From Campylobacterales bacterium (GTDB lineage Bacteria; Campylobacterota; Campylobacteria; Campylobacterales; Sulfurimonadaceae), in contig JAPLGO010000024.1 of assembly GCA_026390115.1 (NCBI GenBank), positions 1 through 64,000 of the forward strand: a stretch of 64,000 nucleotides of DNA. Reading direction: 5' to 3'. This document shows, in pieces, positions 21,395 to 31,468 of the stretch (its first letter is position 1; each line of letters opens with the position of its first letter). The notes under the pieces were generated by a model. That model had not been told where the DNA came from. It did no database searches and saw only the letters and a list, made by a program, of their open reading frames with translations. The position numbers were made by a program, and so were the translations under genes.

Positions 21395-21478
21395 CACAAA
21401 GCTTGCTTTGTGTAGCTTTAGGGGGTTGTAGGGACAAGTTTGTCCCTGCCACTCAAATGGGCTTCGCTCATTTGAGTG
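21395..21478. repeat. Triple inverted-repeat (three-hairpin) intergenic element
   Basis: CACAAAGC-tt-GCTTTGTG (21395-21412); AGGGACAA-gt-TTGTCCCT (21430-21447); CACTCAAATGGGC-ttc-GCTCATTTGAGTG (21450-21478, one G-U pair). Between convergent genes. Confidence 0.75.
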
Positions 21479-21489
21479 TGTAACATTAG

Positions 21490-22095
21490 TTATAGTACCC
21501 CATAAAAGAGGCGTTTTGAACTATTTTCATTCGGAAGAAGAAGCTTTTGCAACTCTGCCGAGACTTTGGAGTAATAAGGATTTCCTGCTACACGACCGTT
21601 ATAGGCATTTATAGCCTTGTAAGTGGATCCATGCTTTTTGTAGCACTCCCATAAAATTGCAGCCGAAACATTAAGATTTGTCTCTTGGTTTAAAAGGCTG
21701 TGAAGTGATATTTTCATCCCGGCAAGCACATCCTTATGAATATTATTAACTTGCATCAGCCCGATATCAAAGCTTGGATAGTGATTATTGTCCAAAAAGC
21801 TAATAACATATTTAGCTTGAGTAATATTTTCGTTCTCTATCGTTACCACTTTTGTAAAAGTTTTATAAGGGATACCTCTGTTGTTAAGCATAAGATAGAG
21901 TTTGTCGAGTTGTATTTTGCTTAACTTTTGGTAATTTACAGATACATTGAGTGGGTGAAGGTCGCTCTCAACTTTAGAAATCGCGTAGAGTAACCTCGGA
22001 TCTATTCCGTAGGTATCGCCTGTACGAATCCACATATTTGTTGCAGCGTTCGCAACAGCCATCATCATTATCCACAGTAGCAACGCTCTTATCAT
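21490..22095 (-). CDS. Lytic transglycosylase, SLT domain, exported
   Basis: Signal peptide; YGIDPRLLYAISKVESDLHPLNV, SFDIGLMQVNNIH, AYNGRV motifs. Confidence 0.88.
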   Translation of the reverse strand: MIRALLLWIMMMAVANAATNMWIRTGDTYGIDPRLLYAISKVESDLHPLNVSVNYQKLSKIQLDKLYLMLNNRGIPYKTFTKVVTIENENITQAKYVISFLDNNHYPSFDIGLMQVNNIHKDVLAGMKISLHSLLNQETNLNVSAAILWECYKKHGSTYKAINAYNGRVAGNPYYSKVSAELQKLLLPNENSSKRLFYGVL

Positions 22096-22137
22096 TATTT
22101 ATTATTTCCTTGCTTTAAAACTAGTAGTTTTGCTCTC

Positions 22138-23424
22138 TCAAGCAAATATAGTTCCTTTTTTTTCTATAGCCGCGACACTCTTTGCAATATTTTTTGAGAG
22201 ATTTTCATAGCTCTTAGATGTAACCAAAATATTATCTTCAATTCTTATCCCTATTCCACGGTATTTTTTAGGAATAGATTTGTCGTTTTTGTCACAGTAG
22301 ATTGCCGGCTCTATTGTTAAGACCATGCCAGCAACTAGAGGTATTTCTGTATCGTTGTGATACTTATAAGGTGCCTCGTCATGAACATCAAGCCCCATCC
22401 AATGACCTATGCCATGCGGAAAATATTTTTTATGCTTCTTTTTTTTGATAAGTTTTTTGTAATCACCCTTGAATATCCCAAGTTTTATCATCCCTAAGGT
22501 GAGTAACTTTTCAGCTCTTACCTGAAGAGTGCTTCTTTTTTCATGCGGCTTTACCATCTTTATGATTTTTTTCTGGACACCCAAAACCATATTATAGAGC
22601 TCCCTCTGTGGTTTTGTAAACCTGCCATTTACCGGTATAGTTCTGGTTATGTCGCTTGCGTAATACTCATATTCGCATCCCGCATCTATCAAAACAAGTT
22701 CTCCCTCTTTGAGCATTTTGTCGTTCTTTATATAGTGAAGCGTATTAGCAGAGTTTCCGCCTGCCACAATAGAGGTGTAAGCATCGCTGTATGCACCGTT
22801 TGATTTAAAAATATACTCTATTTCAGCTTGTAGTACATATTCAGGTTTACCCTTTTTATCAAGTTGCATTGCTTTATGATGCGCCTCTTTTGTGATTTTT
22901 ATCGCTTTTTTTATCAGCTCAATCTCTGCGGTTGATTTAATCAATCGCATCTCACCGATGATAAGTGCAATATTTTTATGCGCAAATATCCCTTTAGACT
23001 CTCTCTTGAGCATCTTTATTTTCGAATAATCTAAGCTAAAATCATAATAGAGAGATTTTTTATTAACCAAAAACTCTTTGAGCTTCTCTTGCAGTTTACT
23101 CATGGCATAAACTTCATCCACCAAAAATTTCTCTTTAGCTCTCTTCTCTCCCAACCTTTTTCCACTCCAAAGCTCTGCTTTTTTATCTTTACCCTGCACA
23201 AACAGAATAGTTTTCAGTCCCTTATTTGTCTTTACAAAAACTAGCGCTGAGTTATCCTCTTTAAATCCGCTCAAATAGTAAAAATTACTATTTTGTCTAT
23301 AAGGATATTCAGTGTCGTTTGAGCGGCTTTTAAGCTCTGTGCTAAATAAAACTGCGATAGAGTAATTGGAGAGTTTTACTCCAAGAGCATCTCTTCTTGC
23401 TTTGTACTCTGACTCTGTAATCAT
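22138..23424 (-). CDS. pepP: Xaa-Pro aminopeptidase, M24 family
   Basis: YLSGFKEDNSALVF, LVLIDAGCEYEYYASDITRTIPVNGRF, HGIGHWMGLDVHD, VLTIEPAIY. Confidence 0.92.
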   Translation of the reverse strand: MITESEYKARRDALGVKLSNYSIAVLFSTELKSRSNDTEYPYRQNSNFYYLSGFKEDNSALVFVKTNKGLKTILFVQGKDKKAELWSGKRLGEKRAKEKFLVDEVYAMSKLQEKLKEFLVNKKSLYYDFSLDYSKIKMLKRESKGIFAHKNIALIIGEMRLIKSTAEIELIKKAIKITKEAHHKAMQLDKKGKPEYVLQAEIEYIFKSNGAYSDAYTSIVAGGNSANTLHYIKNDKMLKEGELVLIDAGCEYEYYASDITRTIPVNGRFTKPQRELYNMVLGVQKKIIKMVKPHEKRSTLQVRAEKLLTLGMIKLGIFKGDYKKLIKKKKHKKYFPHGIGHWMGLDVHDEAPYKYHNDTEIPLVAGMVLTIEPAIYCDKNDKSIPKKYRGIGIRIEDNILVTSKSYENLSKNIAKSVAAIEKKGTIFA

Positions 23425-24017
23425 TTACAAACCTTAGAAAACCACTCGTTTATTTGAGAGAGAACATCATAGAGCGCACCGTCAAGTGCAATCACTCCAC
23501 CCTCTGAATCAAGTGTTTTAGCAACTACTTTTGAGCTGAAGGTTTTTGTGGAGAGTACACTGTTTGTATTCGAATCAATCAGCGTTAATGTTATTACGAC
23601 ACTGGAGTATGACTCTCTGAAATCTTCACTGTAGTACTGCATAAAATCTTCTATATTCGTCTCGAGTATCAGGTCATTTTTGCTTCTAGACTTTGAAACT
23701 TGAACACTCTTAAAAAGATTTGCATCTCTTATAAGCTCCAACAGCTTATCTGTTATGGCATGATTTGGTGAAGTTGACCATTGTGCTTGCGCATAGGCAA
23801 ACTGCTTATTTGTTCCCTGCACATAATTCATGTCAAGTGCCATAAGAGTACTTGAACTGAATGCTTCGGCAACTTTGAGAGATTTATTTGCACACCCTGT
23901 TTGGTTCAAAATCTTGCTCGGCATTTTTGAATTCAATCTGTATTCACTCTTTGGAGGAGTCATAGTAGAACATCCGCTAAACAATAAAATAGTAACTGCT
24001 ATAAAAAATAACTTCAT
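23421..24017 (-). CDS. ABC-type transport auxiliary lipoprotein (PqiC/DUF330-like)
   Basis: Lipobox MKLFFIAVTILLFSGCSTM; QFAYAQAQWSTSPNHAITDKLLELI. Start corrected from 24107 to 24017, just downstream of the MCE gene stop. Confidence 0.78.
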   Translation of the reverse strand: MKLFFIAVTILLFSGCSTMTPPKSEYRLNSKMPSKILNQTGCANKSLKVAEAFSSSTLMALDMNYVQGTNKQFAYAQAQWSTSPNHAITDKLLELIRDANLFKSVQVSKSRSKNDLILETNIEDFMQYYSEDFRESYSSVVITLTLIDSNTNSVLSTKTFSSKVVAKTLDSEGGVIALDGALYDVLSQINEWFSKVCK

Positions 24018-24018
24018 T

Positions 24019-24981
24019 TTATTTCTCCCCTGGACCTTTTTTGGTCTCTTCTTGTTTAAACAGAATATCTCCCGGGCTTCTCTCATAAGCATGGAGCGTA
24101 TCCTCAATTTTTATCATCAAGCCCTGCATCTCTAAAAGAGTGTTATTCATGGTTGGAACAACATCGCTGGATATCTCTTTAAGATTAAATTCGCCGCTTG
24201 AAACTGCCCTTTTCACCTCGTCCATCGCACTTTTAATACCTTTGTAGCTCTCCATGATAGAAGAAAGAGAAGAGGATGTGCTCTCCTCCCATTTGCCACT
24301 TTTATCTATAAGCTTATCAACATTCGGTGCGATTTTAGTAAACTCTTTACTCACTTGGTCTATGTTTTTTGCACTTGAGTGGAGATGATTGACACTCTCC
24401 TCATCCAAAAGTTTCTCCATTTTATCCATAAATCCTGCGGTTCTTTGAAGTACTAGCGTTATCTGTTTTTGGTTCTCTTCATTTAAGAGCTTCTCGGTTT
24501 GAGCGAGAGTTGCTGAGAGTTTTGTTGATACAGAGCCAAGGGAAGACTCAATGTTTTCAAAAAAAGATGGAGCACTCTTTATTGCCGGATACTTTTCTCC
24601 ATCTTTTACTTGTAATTCGGGCGCCTCGTTTGAACCCATGTCCAAGTTTATATAACTCAGACCTGTAATCCCCTGTGCGGTAAGTTTCGCTATCGTATCT
24701 TCTTTTATAGGAGTGTTTTTTAAGATGGTTACAAGAACCTCTACCTGCTCCGAGTTTTTGGCATTTATCTGCAGCTTTGAGACTTTGCCAACCGCGATTC
24801 CTCTATACTTTACCGGTGCATCTATGTTTAGACCCAAAATAGATTCATTGAAGTAGATTGCGTAAGTTTTTGTCTCCTGCTCTGAGGATGGCTTTAATAG
24901 CCAATAGATAAATGCAAGCATCAATGCAACCCCAAAAAGGACTAAAGAACCGACCAGAGAGTAGTTCACTTTATTATTCAT
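24019..24981 (-). CDS. MCE/MlaD-family protein
   Basis: N-terminal TM then YFNESILGLNIDAPVKYRGIAVGKVSKLQI and ITGLSYINLDMGS. Confidence 0.88.
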   Translation of the reverse strand: MNNKVNYSLVGSLVLFGVALMLAFIYWLLKPSSEQETKTYAIYFNESILGLNIDAPVKYRGIAVGKVSKLQINAKNSEQVEVLVTILKNTPIKEDTIAKLTAQGITGLSYINLDMGSNEAPELQVKDGEKYPAIKSAPSFFENIESSLGSVSTKLSATLAQTEKLLNEENQKQITLVLQRTAGFMDKMEKLLDEESVNHLHSSAKNIDQVSKEFTKIAPNVDKLIDKSGKWEESTSSSLSSIMESYKGIKSAMDEVKRAVSSGEFNLKEISSDVVPTMNNTLLEMQGLMIKIEDTLHAYERSPGDILFKQEETKKGPGEK

Positions 24982-25027
24982 ATAATTTTATCTCCATGTT
25001 TAAAAAGGCAAAAAAGCAAAATATAGG

Positions 25028-25762
25028 CTAAACCCCTCTGAAAAAAGTTTGTATAAATTCGTTTTGTACCGAAGTCACTTCACTCAGCGTTCCCTCATAT
25101 GCTATTTTCTTATTGTCTATAATTGCAACTCTGTCAAGTGTATCGTAAATTGATTTTAAATCGTGTGAAACCATAACGATAGTGAGACCCAAAAGCGAGC
25201 GAAGCTTTAAAATCAGAGCATCAAAATCTCTTGCAGAAATCGGGTCGAGTCCGCTTGTGGGCTCATCTAAAAAAAGAAGTTTTGGATCCATGGCAAGAGA
25301 ACGGGCAAGAGCCGCTTTTTTTTTCATACCGCCGCTTATCTGTGACGGATACAAAAGGGCATCCCTGCATTTTAGACCAACCAAATTGATCTTAAACTTT
25401 ACAATTTCATCTATCATTTTTGGTGATAAATCCGTGTACTCCTGAAGAGGAAGAGCAATATTTTCTGCAATACTCAGCGACGAAAAGAGTGCTCCGGCCT
25501 GAAACAATACTCCCCACTGGCGTCTTAGCTTTTGTGCATCATCCTGCCTGATATTTTCTAAGTTATACCCCAGTATCTCTATTGAGCCGCCGCCAAACTT
25601 TTGAAGCATCACCATTTCTCGCAGGAGTGTAGTTTTTCCGCACCCGCTGGGACCGAGCAAACCATAAATCTCACCCTGATTTACAGTGAGATTCAATCCG
25701 TCATGCACGACTCTATGTTCAAAAATTGTCTTAACATTCCGCACTTTAATTATAGCTTTCAT
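25028..25762 (-). CDS. ABC transporter ATP-binding protein (MlaF-like)
   Basis: Walker A GLLGPSGCGKTTLL, signature QISGGMKKKAALARSLA, Walker B LLFLDEPTSGLDP. Likely start MKAIIK at 25762, ATGA-coupled to the permease. Confidence 0.92.
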   Translation of the reverse strand: MKAIIKVRNVKTIFEHRVVHDGLNLTVNQGEIYGLLGPSGCGKTTLLREMVMLQKFGGGSIEILGYNLENIRQDDAQKLRRQWGVLFQAGALFSSLSIAENIALPLQEYTDLSPKMIDEIVKFKINLVGLKCRDALLYPSQISGGMKKKAALARSLAMDPKLLFLDEPTSGLDPISARDFDALILKLRSLLGLTIVMVSHDLKSIYDTLDRVAIIDNKKIAYEGTLSEVTSVQNEFIQTFFRGV

Positions 25763-26883
25763 CAGATTTTCAAATTTGTAAAAGCTATCGAAAAAATCGC
25801 ATCGCAAACGATTACTGCGAATATCGATTCAACTACACTTTTAGTTGTATTAAACCCTATACTTTGCGTATCATCTTTAACCATCAAACCTCTATAAATT
25901 CCGATTGTAGCTATCAGAAATGCAAAAAATGGACCTTTGGCTATACCTATAAAGAAATGTTTCGCTGCAACAACATCTTGAAATCTATCCAGAAAAAGTT
26001 CAGGAGTAATCTGTAAATCCAAATTTGCTACAAGCATTCCGCCTAAAACTCCCATAATATCCGAGACAAAGATAAGTATCGGCATGGCAATCATGAGAGC
26101 CAGAATACGGGGTAGTACCAAAAAGGCGTAGGGGTCAAACCCCATTGTACGCATCGCATCTAACTCTTGGGTTATCTTCATAGCACCGATTTGTGCAGTA
26201 AAAGCCGAGCCGCTTCTTCCGGCTACAACTATAGCAGTAATCAAGGGCGCCAACTCTCTAAGAATAGAGATGCCAAGCATGTCAACAATAAAAATATTGG
26301 CGCCATAAAGTTTTAATTGATATGCTGACTGATACGCCACAACTAAACCAATCAAAAAACTTGTTAATGCAATAATTCCCAAGGCTTTAATAGCACTCTC
26401 ATTCATCTCAAAAGCTATCTCTTTAAATCTAATATCTTTAAATGATTTTAGGCTTTGAGCATGTGTATGAAACATCTCTCCCAAAAAAGATAAAAAATAT
26501 AAAAGTTCCATATAATTTTTATGGGTAACTTTTCCGATAATTTCCAAATAGCTCTGCTTCGGAGTATGTGGAATCTTTCCTGCGACTTGCTTCTCTTTTT
26601 TTACCAATTCAAGACTCTCTACTATCTCCTGTTTATGACATATTAGAGAATTTTGTATATTTTTTGATTGTAAATTTTTTTGTAGGGTATTGATAAATAT
26701 TGCTGCTGCGGTGTCTAATAGTTCTAACTCACTAAAATCTATGGATACGCTTTCTATTTTGGAGAGATTAATACTCTCTATTTGCTTGTGATATTTTGTA
26801 ACTAAATAGACAGTAAACTCCCCTGAAAAATTCAAGGTGAGTTTTTTGTTTACATTATTTATAGTTAAAAAAGAAGCAGTCAT
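25762..26883 (-). CDS. MlaE-family permease with N-terminal STAS-like domain
   Basis: STAS-like N-terminus (ESVSIDFSELELLDTAAAIFINTLQ) fused to MlaE core (RELAPLITAIVVAGRSGSAFTAQIGAMKITQELDAMRTMGFDPYAFLVLPR). Confidence 0.9.
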   Translation of the reverse strand: MTASFLTINNVNKKLTLNFSGEFTVYLVTKYHKQIESINLSKIESVSIDFSELELLDTAAAIFINTLQKNLQSKNIQNSLICHKQEIVESLELVKKEKQVAGKIPHTPKQSYLEIIGKVTHKNYMELLYFLSFLGEMFHTHAQSLKSFKDIRFKEIAFEMNESAIKALGIIALTSFLIGLVVAYQSAYQLKLYGANIFIVDMLGISILRELAPLITAIVVAGRSGSAFTAQIGAMKITQELDAMRTMGFDPYAFLVLPRILALMIAMPILIFVSDIMGVLGGMLVANLDLQITPELFLDRFQDVVAAKHFFIGIAKGPFFAFLIATIGIYRGLMVKDDTQSIGFNTTKSVVESIFAVIVCDAIFSIAFTNLKI

Positions 26884-26894
26884 ATTGGTGTAGA

Positions 26895-27389
26895 TTAGAA
26901 GTCTCTTGCCAATAATTTATCTACTTTCAATATCGTTAAAATTCTACCTGCCTGTTTTCCGACACCGGCAATCATGCTATCATCGGCAGCGATAGTATCA
27001 GGAGCAGCACCAATATCCGATTTTTTAATTCTTATAGCCATGGTAAGCCTGTCTATAACAAAACCGGCAACTTCATCCCCTTGTTTTAATACAAAAAAAC
27101 GAGTCTCATCACTATGTTTTAAAGGACGAAGTCCAAACTTAGTTCGAAGGTCTATTAAAGGTATAACCGAACCACGGAGATTAAAAACACCCAAAACATA
27201 AGCAGGAGTTTGAGGAACTCTTGTCCATCTTATAGGCTTAATAATCTCTTGAATTGTTAAAATAGGCACCGCATATTCTTCTTCACCTATAATAAATCCA
27301 ACCAACTGAACTATATCAGCAGAGTGTTCAGTAGTACCTATTTGTTGTTCGCTTTGTTTATTAATAATCTGTTTTAATTTATCACTCAT
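26895..27389 (-). CDS. cheW: Chemotaxis coupling protein CheW
   Basis: VGFIIGEEEYAVPILTIQEIIKP, PAYVLGVFNLRGSVIPLIDLRTKFGL. Confidence 0.94.
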   Translation of the reverse strand: MSDKLKQIINKQSEQQIGTTEHSADIVQLVGFIIGEEEYAVPILTIQEIIKPIRWTRVPQTPAYVLGVFNLRGSVIPLIDLRTKFGLRPLKHSDETRFFVLKQGDEVAGFVIDRLTMAIRIKKSDIGAAPDTIAADDSMIAGVGKQAGRILTILKVDKLLARDF

Positions 27390-29779
27390 TATAAAAACTC
27401 CGATTTAAAATTCACATTTCTTTGAACTACGCTTGATAAATAATCGGCAGAGTATGGTTTTGTGATATACTCAACCATTCCCGATTCTACGCCTCTCATT
27501 CTATCCGACTTACCTGTTCGAGATGTTACGGCAATCAGAGGAAGATTTTTATATTTATTATATTTTTTAATCTCTCCTGCTAGCGTATAACCATCCATTC
27601 TTGGCATCTCTATATCAATGAGCATGGCATCAAAATTATGATCGCCCTGCTTTAAAATATTTAGCGCTTCCTGTCCATCTCCTGCTTCGACTAATGTAAC
27701 ACCTAAGGACTCTAGCGCTTTTCTCATAATCATTCTATCTGTTTTAGAGTCATCCACTATCATAACTTTATAGTCACTCGCTCTTGATTTTTCTCTTTTT
27801 GAACTGGCACTTGTATCTTCAACCATGGCTTTTGCTTTTACGCCTTTTGCTATCTGCATCAGTGCCGCTACATCAACAATTAAAGTGACACCTCCATCAC
27901 CGCGAATAGTTGCTCCGGCAATTCCCTCAATCCCTTTTAAATAGTCACCCATAGATTTGATAACTATCTCTTCTTGACCGACAAGAGTATCTACGATAAG
28001 CCCGAGTTTGCTTGAACCAAGCCCTAAAACAACAACATACGCATGTTCGCCCGAGTCTAATATCCGCTCAACTTCAAAAATATCACCGATGTGCACCAAA
28101 GAGAGGACATCATCACGAAGTCTCATAACGGAACGATTCTCAACTGTATAAATCTCGTCTTTAGAAATACGGACAGTTTCTAAAACAGACGCTAAAGGTA
28201 TTGCGTAATGCTCCTCTTGAACGCCTACTAAAAGTGCCTGAATGATAGCGAGAGTTAAAGGAATCTTTAACTTCATAGATATTCCGATACCGATTTCACT
28301 TTCGATATCAATGATACCGTTGAGTTTTTCAATATTCGTTTTTACAACATCCATACCAACACCACGGCCAGAAACACTTGTTACTGCTGCAGCCGTTGAA
28401 AATCCAGGTTTAAAAATAAGTGCAAATGCTTCTTTGTCGCTCAGAACATCCGCTTCAGCCTCGGTAATAATGCCTTTTTCAATTGACTTGTTTTTTAGCA
28501 TCTCAGGGTCAAGACCTTTACCGTCATCATCTATTTGAATAACGATAGCATTTCCCTCGTTGTATGCTTTGAGGGTAATTGTACCGAATTCAGCTTTTCC
28601 TGCTGCTAAACGGATATCCGGTGTCTCAACGCCGTGGTCACATGAATTTCTAATAATGTGAACTAACGGGTCGCCAATCTCTTCAACAATTGATTTGTCA
28701 AGCTCTGTATCTTCTCCAGAAATTTCAAGTTCTATCTTCTTGTTCAATTCACGGCTTAAATCACGAATCATCCTTGGAAATTTATTAAACACTTTTCCAA
28801 TCGGCAACATTCTGGTCTTCATAACCGCTATCTGAAGGTCTGTCGTAACTAGAGAAACAATAGAAACAACTTGATTCAGCTCTTCTAGGAACTCTTCGCC
28901 CTCGTATCGCTCTTCAACATCCACATTAATTTTAATCAAACGGTTTTTTGCCAGAACCAGTTCGCCGATAAGATTCATCAAATGGTCAAGTCTTTTTACA
29001 TCCACACGAATTGTTTGTTCAACAACTGTCGGAGCTCTTGTTGCAGGAGCTGCCGCTTTTGCATCATCCTCATCCTGCTTCGCACGAGCCGCGGCTCTTG
29101 GAGAAGCTTGAACAGCAACAGGAACTGGGGCAGGTTTTGGTGCCGGCTTAGCTTCAACTTCATCCATAGGTTCAGGCGGAGCTTCAGGAACACTCTCCCC
29201 TGCTGCTATTTTAGCCGCTCTTTTTGCTTTGTCTTGGTCTTGTCTTTCTTTCAAAAGTCTCTCAATTTCAGCTTCTACTTCATCCGCACCCATACTGTCA
29301 TAATCTGGCTCATCTTGATTAACCTTTAGCTCTTCAACCAGCTTTTCTTCGACTATTGGAGCTGCTACTGAAACAGGAGTATGCACATCCCCGCTTCCGC
29401 CACTAATTTTATCAAGTCTTTTTACGCACTCGCCGACTTCAATTCCTCCGTCAGAACTTGTATCTCGAATTCTAGACAGAAGAGATTTCATTAAATCTAT
29501 AGATTCTAAAACAACATCCATAACTTCTGCGGTGATAGCAAGTTCTCCATGTCTGGCTTTGTTTAAAACATCTTCCATATGATGCGTAAGATGCGTCAAT
29601 ACGTCAAAATTTAAAAATGACGAAGCACCCTTCACCGTATGCGCAACACGAAAAATTCCGTTTAAAAGCTCTAAATCATCCGGTCTTGATTCTAACTCCA
29701 CCAAATCTTGGTCTAACTGCTCTATCAACTCAAAAGATTCAACTAAAAAATCTTGTAATATTTCCTGAAATTCATCCAT
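27389..29779 (-). CDS. cheA: Chemotaxis histidine kinase CheA with C-terminal receiver (CheAY)
   Basis: Hpt RVAHTVKGASSFL, HIIRNSCDHGVETPDIR, GRGVGMDVVKTNIEKLNG, CheW-like domain, receiver DAMLIDIEMPRMDGYTLA..ITKPY. Confidence 0.95.
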   Translation of the reverse strand: MDEFQEILQDFLVESFELIEQLDQDLVELESRPDDLELLNGIFRVAHTVKGASSFLNFDVLTHLTHHMEDVLNKARHGELAITAEVMDVVLESIDLMKSLLSRIRDTSSDGGIEVGECVKRLDKISGGSGDVHTPVSVAAPIVEEKLVEELKVNQDEPDYDSMGADEVEAEIERLLKERQDQDKAKRAAKIAAGESVPEAPPEPMDEVEAKPAPKPAPVPVAVQASPRAAARAKQDEDDAKAAAPATRAPTVVEQTIRVDVKRLDHLMNLIGELVLAKNRLIKINVDVEERYEGEEFLEELNQVVSIVSLVTTDLQIAVMKTRMLPIGKVFNKFPRMIRDLSRELNKKIELEISGEDTELDKSIVEEIGDPLVHIIRNSCDHGVETPDIRLAAGKAEFGTITLKAYNEGNAIVIQIDDDGKGLDPEMLKNKSIEKGIITEAEADVLSDKEAFALIFKPGFSTAAAVTSVSGRGVGMDVVKTNIEKLNGIIDIESEIGIGISMKLKIPLTLAIIQALLVGVQEEHYAIPLASVLETVRISKDEIYTVENRSVMRLRDDVLSLVHIGDIFEVERILDSGEHAYVVVLGLGSSKLGLIVDTLVGQEEIVIKSMGDYLKGIEGIAGATIRGDGGVTLIVDVAALMQIAKGVKAKAMVEDTSASSKREKSRASDYKVMIVDDSKTDRMIMRKALESLGVTLVEAGDGQEALNILKQGDHNFDAMLIDIEMPRMDGYTLAGEIKKYNKYKNLPLIAVTSRTGKSDRMRGVESGMVEYITKPYSADYLSSVVQRNVNFKSEFL

Positions 29780-29789
29780 ATTTAAACTC

Positions 29790-30728
29790 CTACTTTATAT
29801 GTGCACGAACGACTCGTGCCACTTCATCATAAAATGAAGATGCTTCAAACTTAACCAAATAAGCCTCTCCACCAGCTTTTTTTCCTCTGCCTTCGCTAAA
29901 ACTATCGCTTATAGAGGAGTTAAAAATAATCGGTATATTATTGAACCTCGCATCCTCTTTAACATTCGCTGCAAAGTGAAAACCATCCATTTTCGGCATT
30001 TCAACATCCGATATTATAAGTTTTAAACGGCTAGAAATATCTTTGCCATAAGCATCATACAGATTCTCTAGTTTTTCTAATCCATCTTCCCCGTCTGTAG
30101 CTTCAACCACTTCAAAGCCCATTTTCACGAGAGCCTCTTTGACAATCTTTCTAGCAGTCGAGCTATCATCCAAAATAAGGACTAGTCCATCAAAAGAGTC
30201 TAACTCTTCAGAAATAAAATTAGTATCCGGCTCATAAAGTCCCAAATCTTGCACTACGCTTTCTAAATCTAAGATTAGCAGTACATTGTCATTTTCTATC
30301 ATTGTGACGCCGGTGATTTTACCGCCGTCAACAGAGCCTGAACCGCTCCCGAATGTTGATGGTTCTATATCGTTCCAATTGATTCTTCTTATCCTTTTTG
30401 CTTCATGAACGACGAAGCCTATAAGAACATTGTTGAACTCAGTAATTATTATTCTTGATTTTTCTTCAATTCCCTCAGGTGCTGTAATACCCATCCACTT
30501 TGCAAGATTAACAACAGGTATTACCGTACTTCTTAAATCAAAAATACCCTCTATAAAATCTGGCGTTCCCGGCAGCTCTGTTAACTTTGGAATGCGAATA
30601 ATTTCACGAACTTTTGAAACATTAATTCCGTAAATCCCCTCATATATTTCGCCGTCTTCCTCTTTTAATATGCGAAAATCAACAAGTTCCATTTCATTGG
30701 AGCCGACTTTTAGTGCACTATCATCCAT
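29790..30728 (-). CDS. cheV: Chemotaxis protein CheV (CheW-receiver fusion)
   Basis: CheW domain (GTPDFIEGIFDLRSTVIPVVNLAKWMG) plus receiver (LILDDSSTARKIV, LIISDVEMPKMDGFHFA). Confidence 0.93.
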   Translation of the reverse strand: MDDSALKVGSNEMELVDFRILKEEDGEIYEGIYGINVSKVREIIRIPKLTELPGTPDFIEGIFDLRSTVIPVVNLAKWMGITAPEGIEEKSRIIITEFNNVLIGFVVHEAKRIRRINWNDIEPSTFGSGSGSVDGGKITGVTMIENDNVLLILDLESVVQDLGLYEPDTNFISEELDSFDGLVLILDDSSTARKIVKEALVKMGFEVVEATDGEDGLEKLENLYDAYGKDISSRLKLIISDVEMPKMDGFHFAANVKEDARFNNIPIIFNSSISDSFSEGRGKKAGGEAYLVKFEASSFYDEVARVVRAHIK

Positions 30729-30730
30729 TA

Positions 30731-31468
30731 TTACTTATCCTTAAAGAAAATATTTTCTTCTAACAGCTCTACTTCTTTGAAAGATTTTACAATAAAATAT
30801 CTTTGATTGCAAGCAAAAGCCCCTAGATTCGTATATCTGAAATTATCAAACTTTATACTTCTATTTTGGTGAAAATGTCCTTCAACAAAGTAGTTACATG
30901 CATATTTATCATCTAATCTTTTCACTATAAATGCATCAAATCCTACAAACTCTCTACAATCATTTTTTTTACTCAGATAACTATCGAGTTTTTTTAAAAT
31001 AAGATTGTTGCTTATAAAATTTAAAGCTCTTAGAAAGAGCAAAACCAAAGGGTTTCTAATAATAAATGTATAAATTTTGTATCCCACATCTTCCCCAAAA
31101 TCACCATGTGCCAGCATTATAACTTTGTCATTATATTTACATGCCAATGGCTGCTGTTTGATTGGGAAGACTTTGGCATGCGGAAAAATATTTTTTAAAT
31201 TAAAGTCGTGATTCCCTTCCAGATAGATTAGTTCTATCTCTTGTGAAATCTCATTTAAAAGCTTTATCGCCTCTTGATTTATTTTTGCTGTATAGGGAAT
31301 TGCACCAAAGAGAGTGTCGAAAATGTCGCCCAGAAATAGAAGCTGCGTAGGTTGCAGTTTTTTTGAATGAATCTCTTTTAGAAAATTTAAAAGGTGTGGA
31401 CGGAGGTATGAATAGTGTGCATCCGCAACAACAAATGCACCCTCTTTTATCTCAATATTATGGGACAT
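30731..31468 (-). CDS. Calcineurin-like metallophosphoesterase, LpxH-like
   Basis: VVADAHYSYLRPHLL, LFLGDIFDTLFG, LEGNHDFNL, LAHGDFG, VEGHFHQNRSI. Confidence 0.8.
   Translation of the reverse strand: MSHNIEIKEGAFVVADAHYSYLRPHLLNFLKEIHSKKLQPTQLLFLGDIFDTLFGAIPYTAKINQEAIKLLNEISQEIELIYLEGNHDFNLKNIFPHAKVFPIKQQPLACKYNDKVIMLAHGDFGEDVGYKIYTFIIRNPLVLLFLRALNFISNNLILKKLDSYLSKKNDCREFVGFDAFIVKRLDDKYACNYFVEGHFHQNRSIKFDNFRYTNLGAFACNQRYFIVKSFKEVELLEENIFFKDK

Noticed and set aside
28982-29329. Cys/Arg/Ser-rich 115 aa ORF antisense to cheA
   Set aside because: Arises from the repetitive Ala/Pro linker of CheA on the opposite strand.
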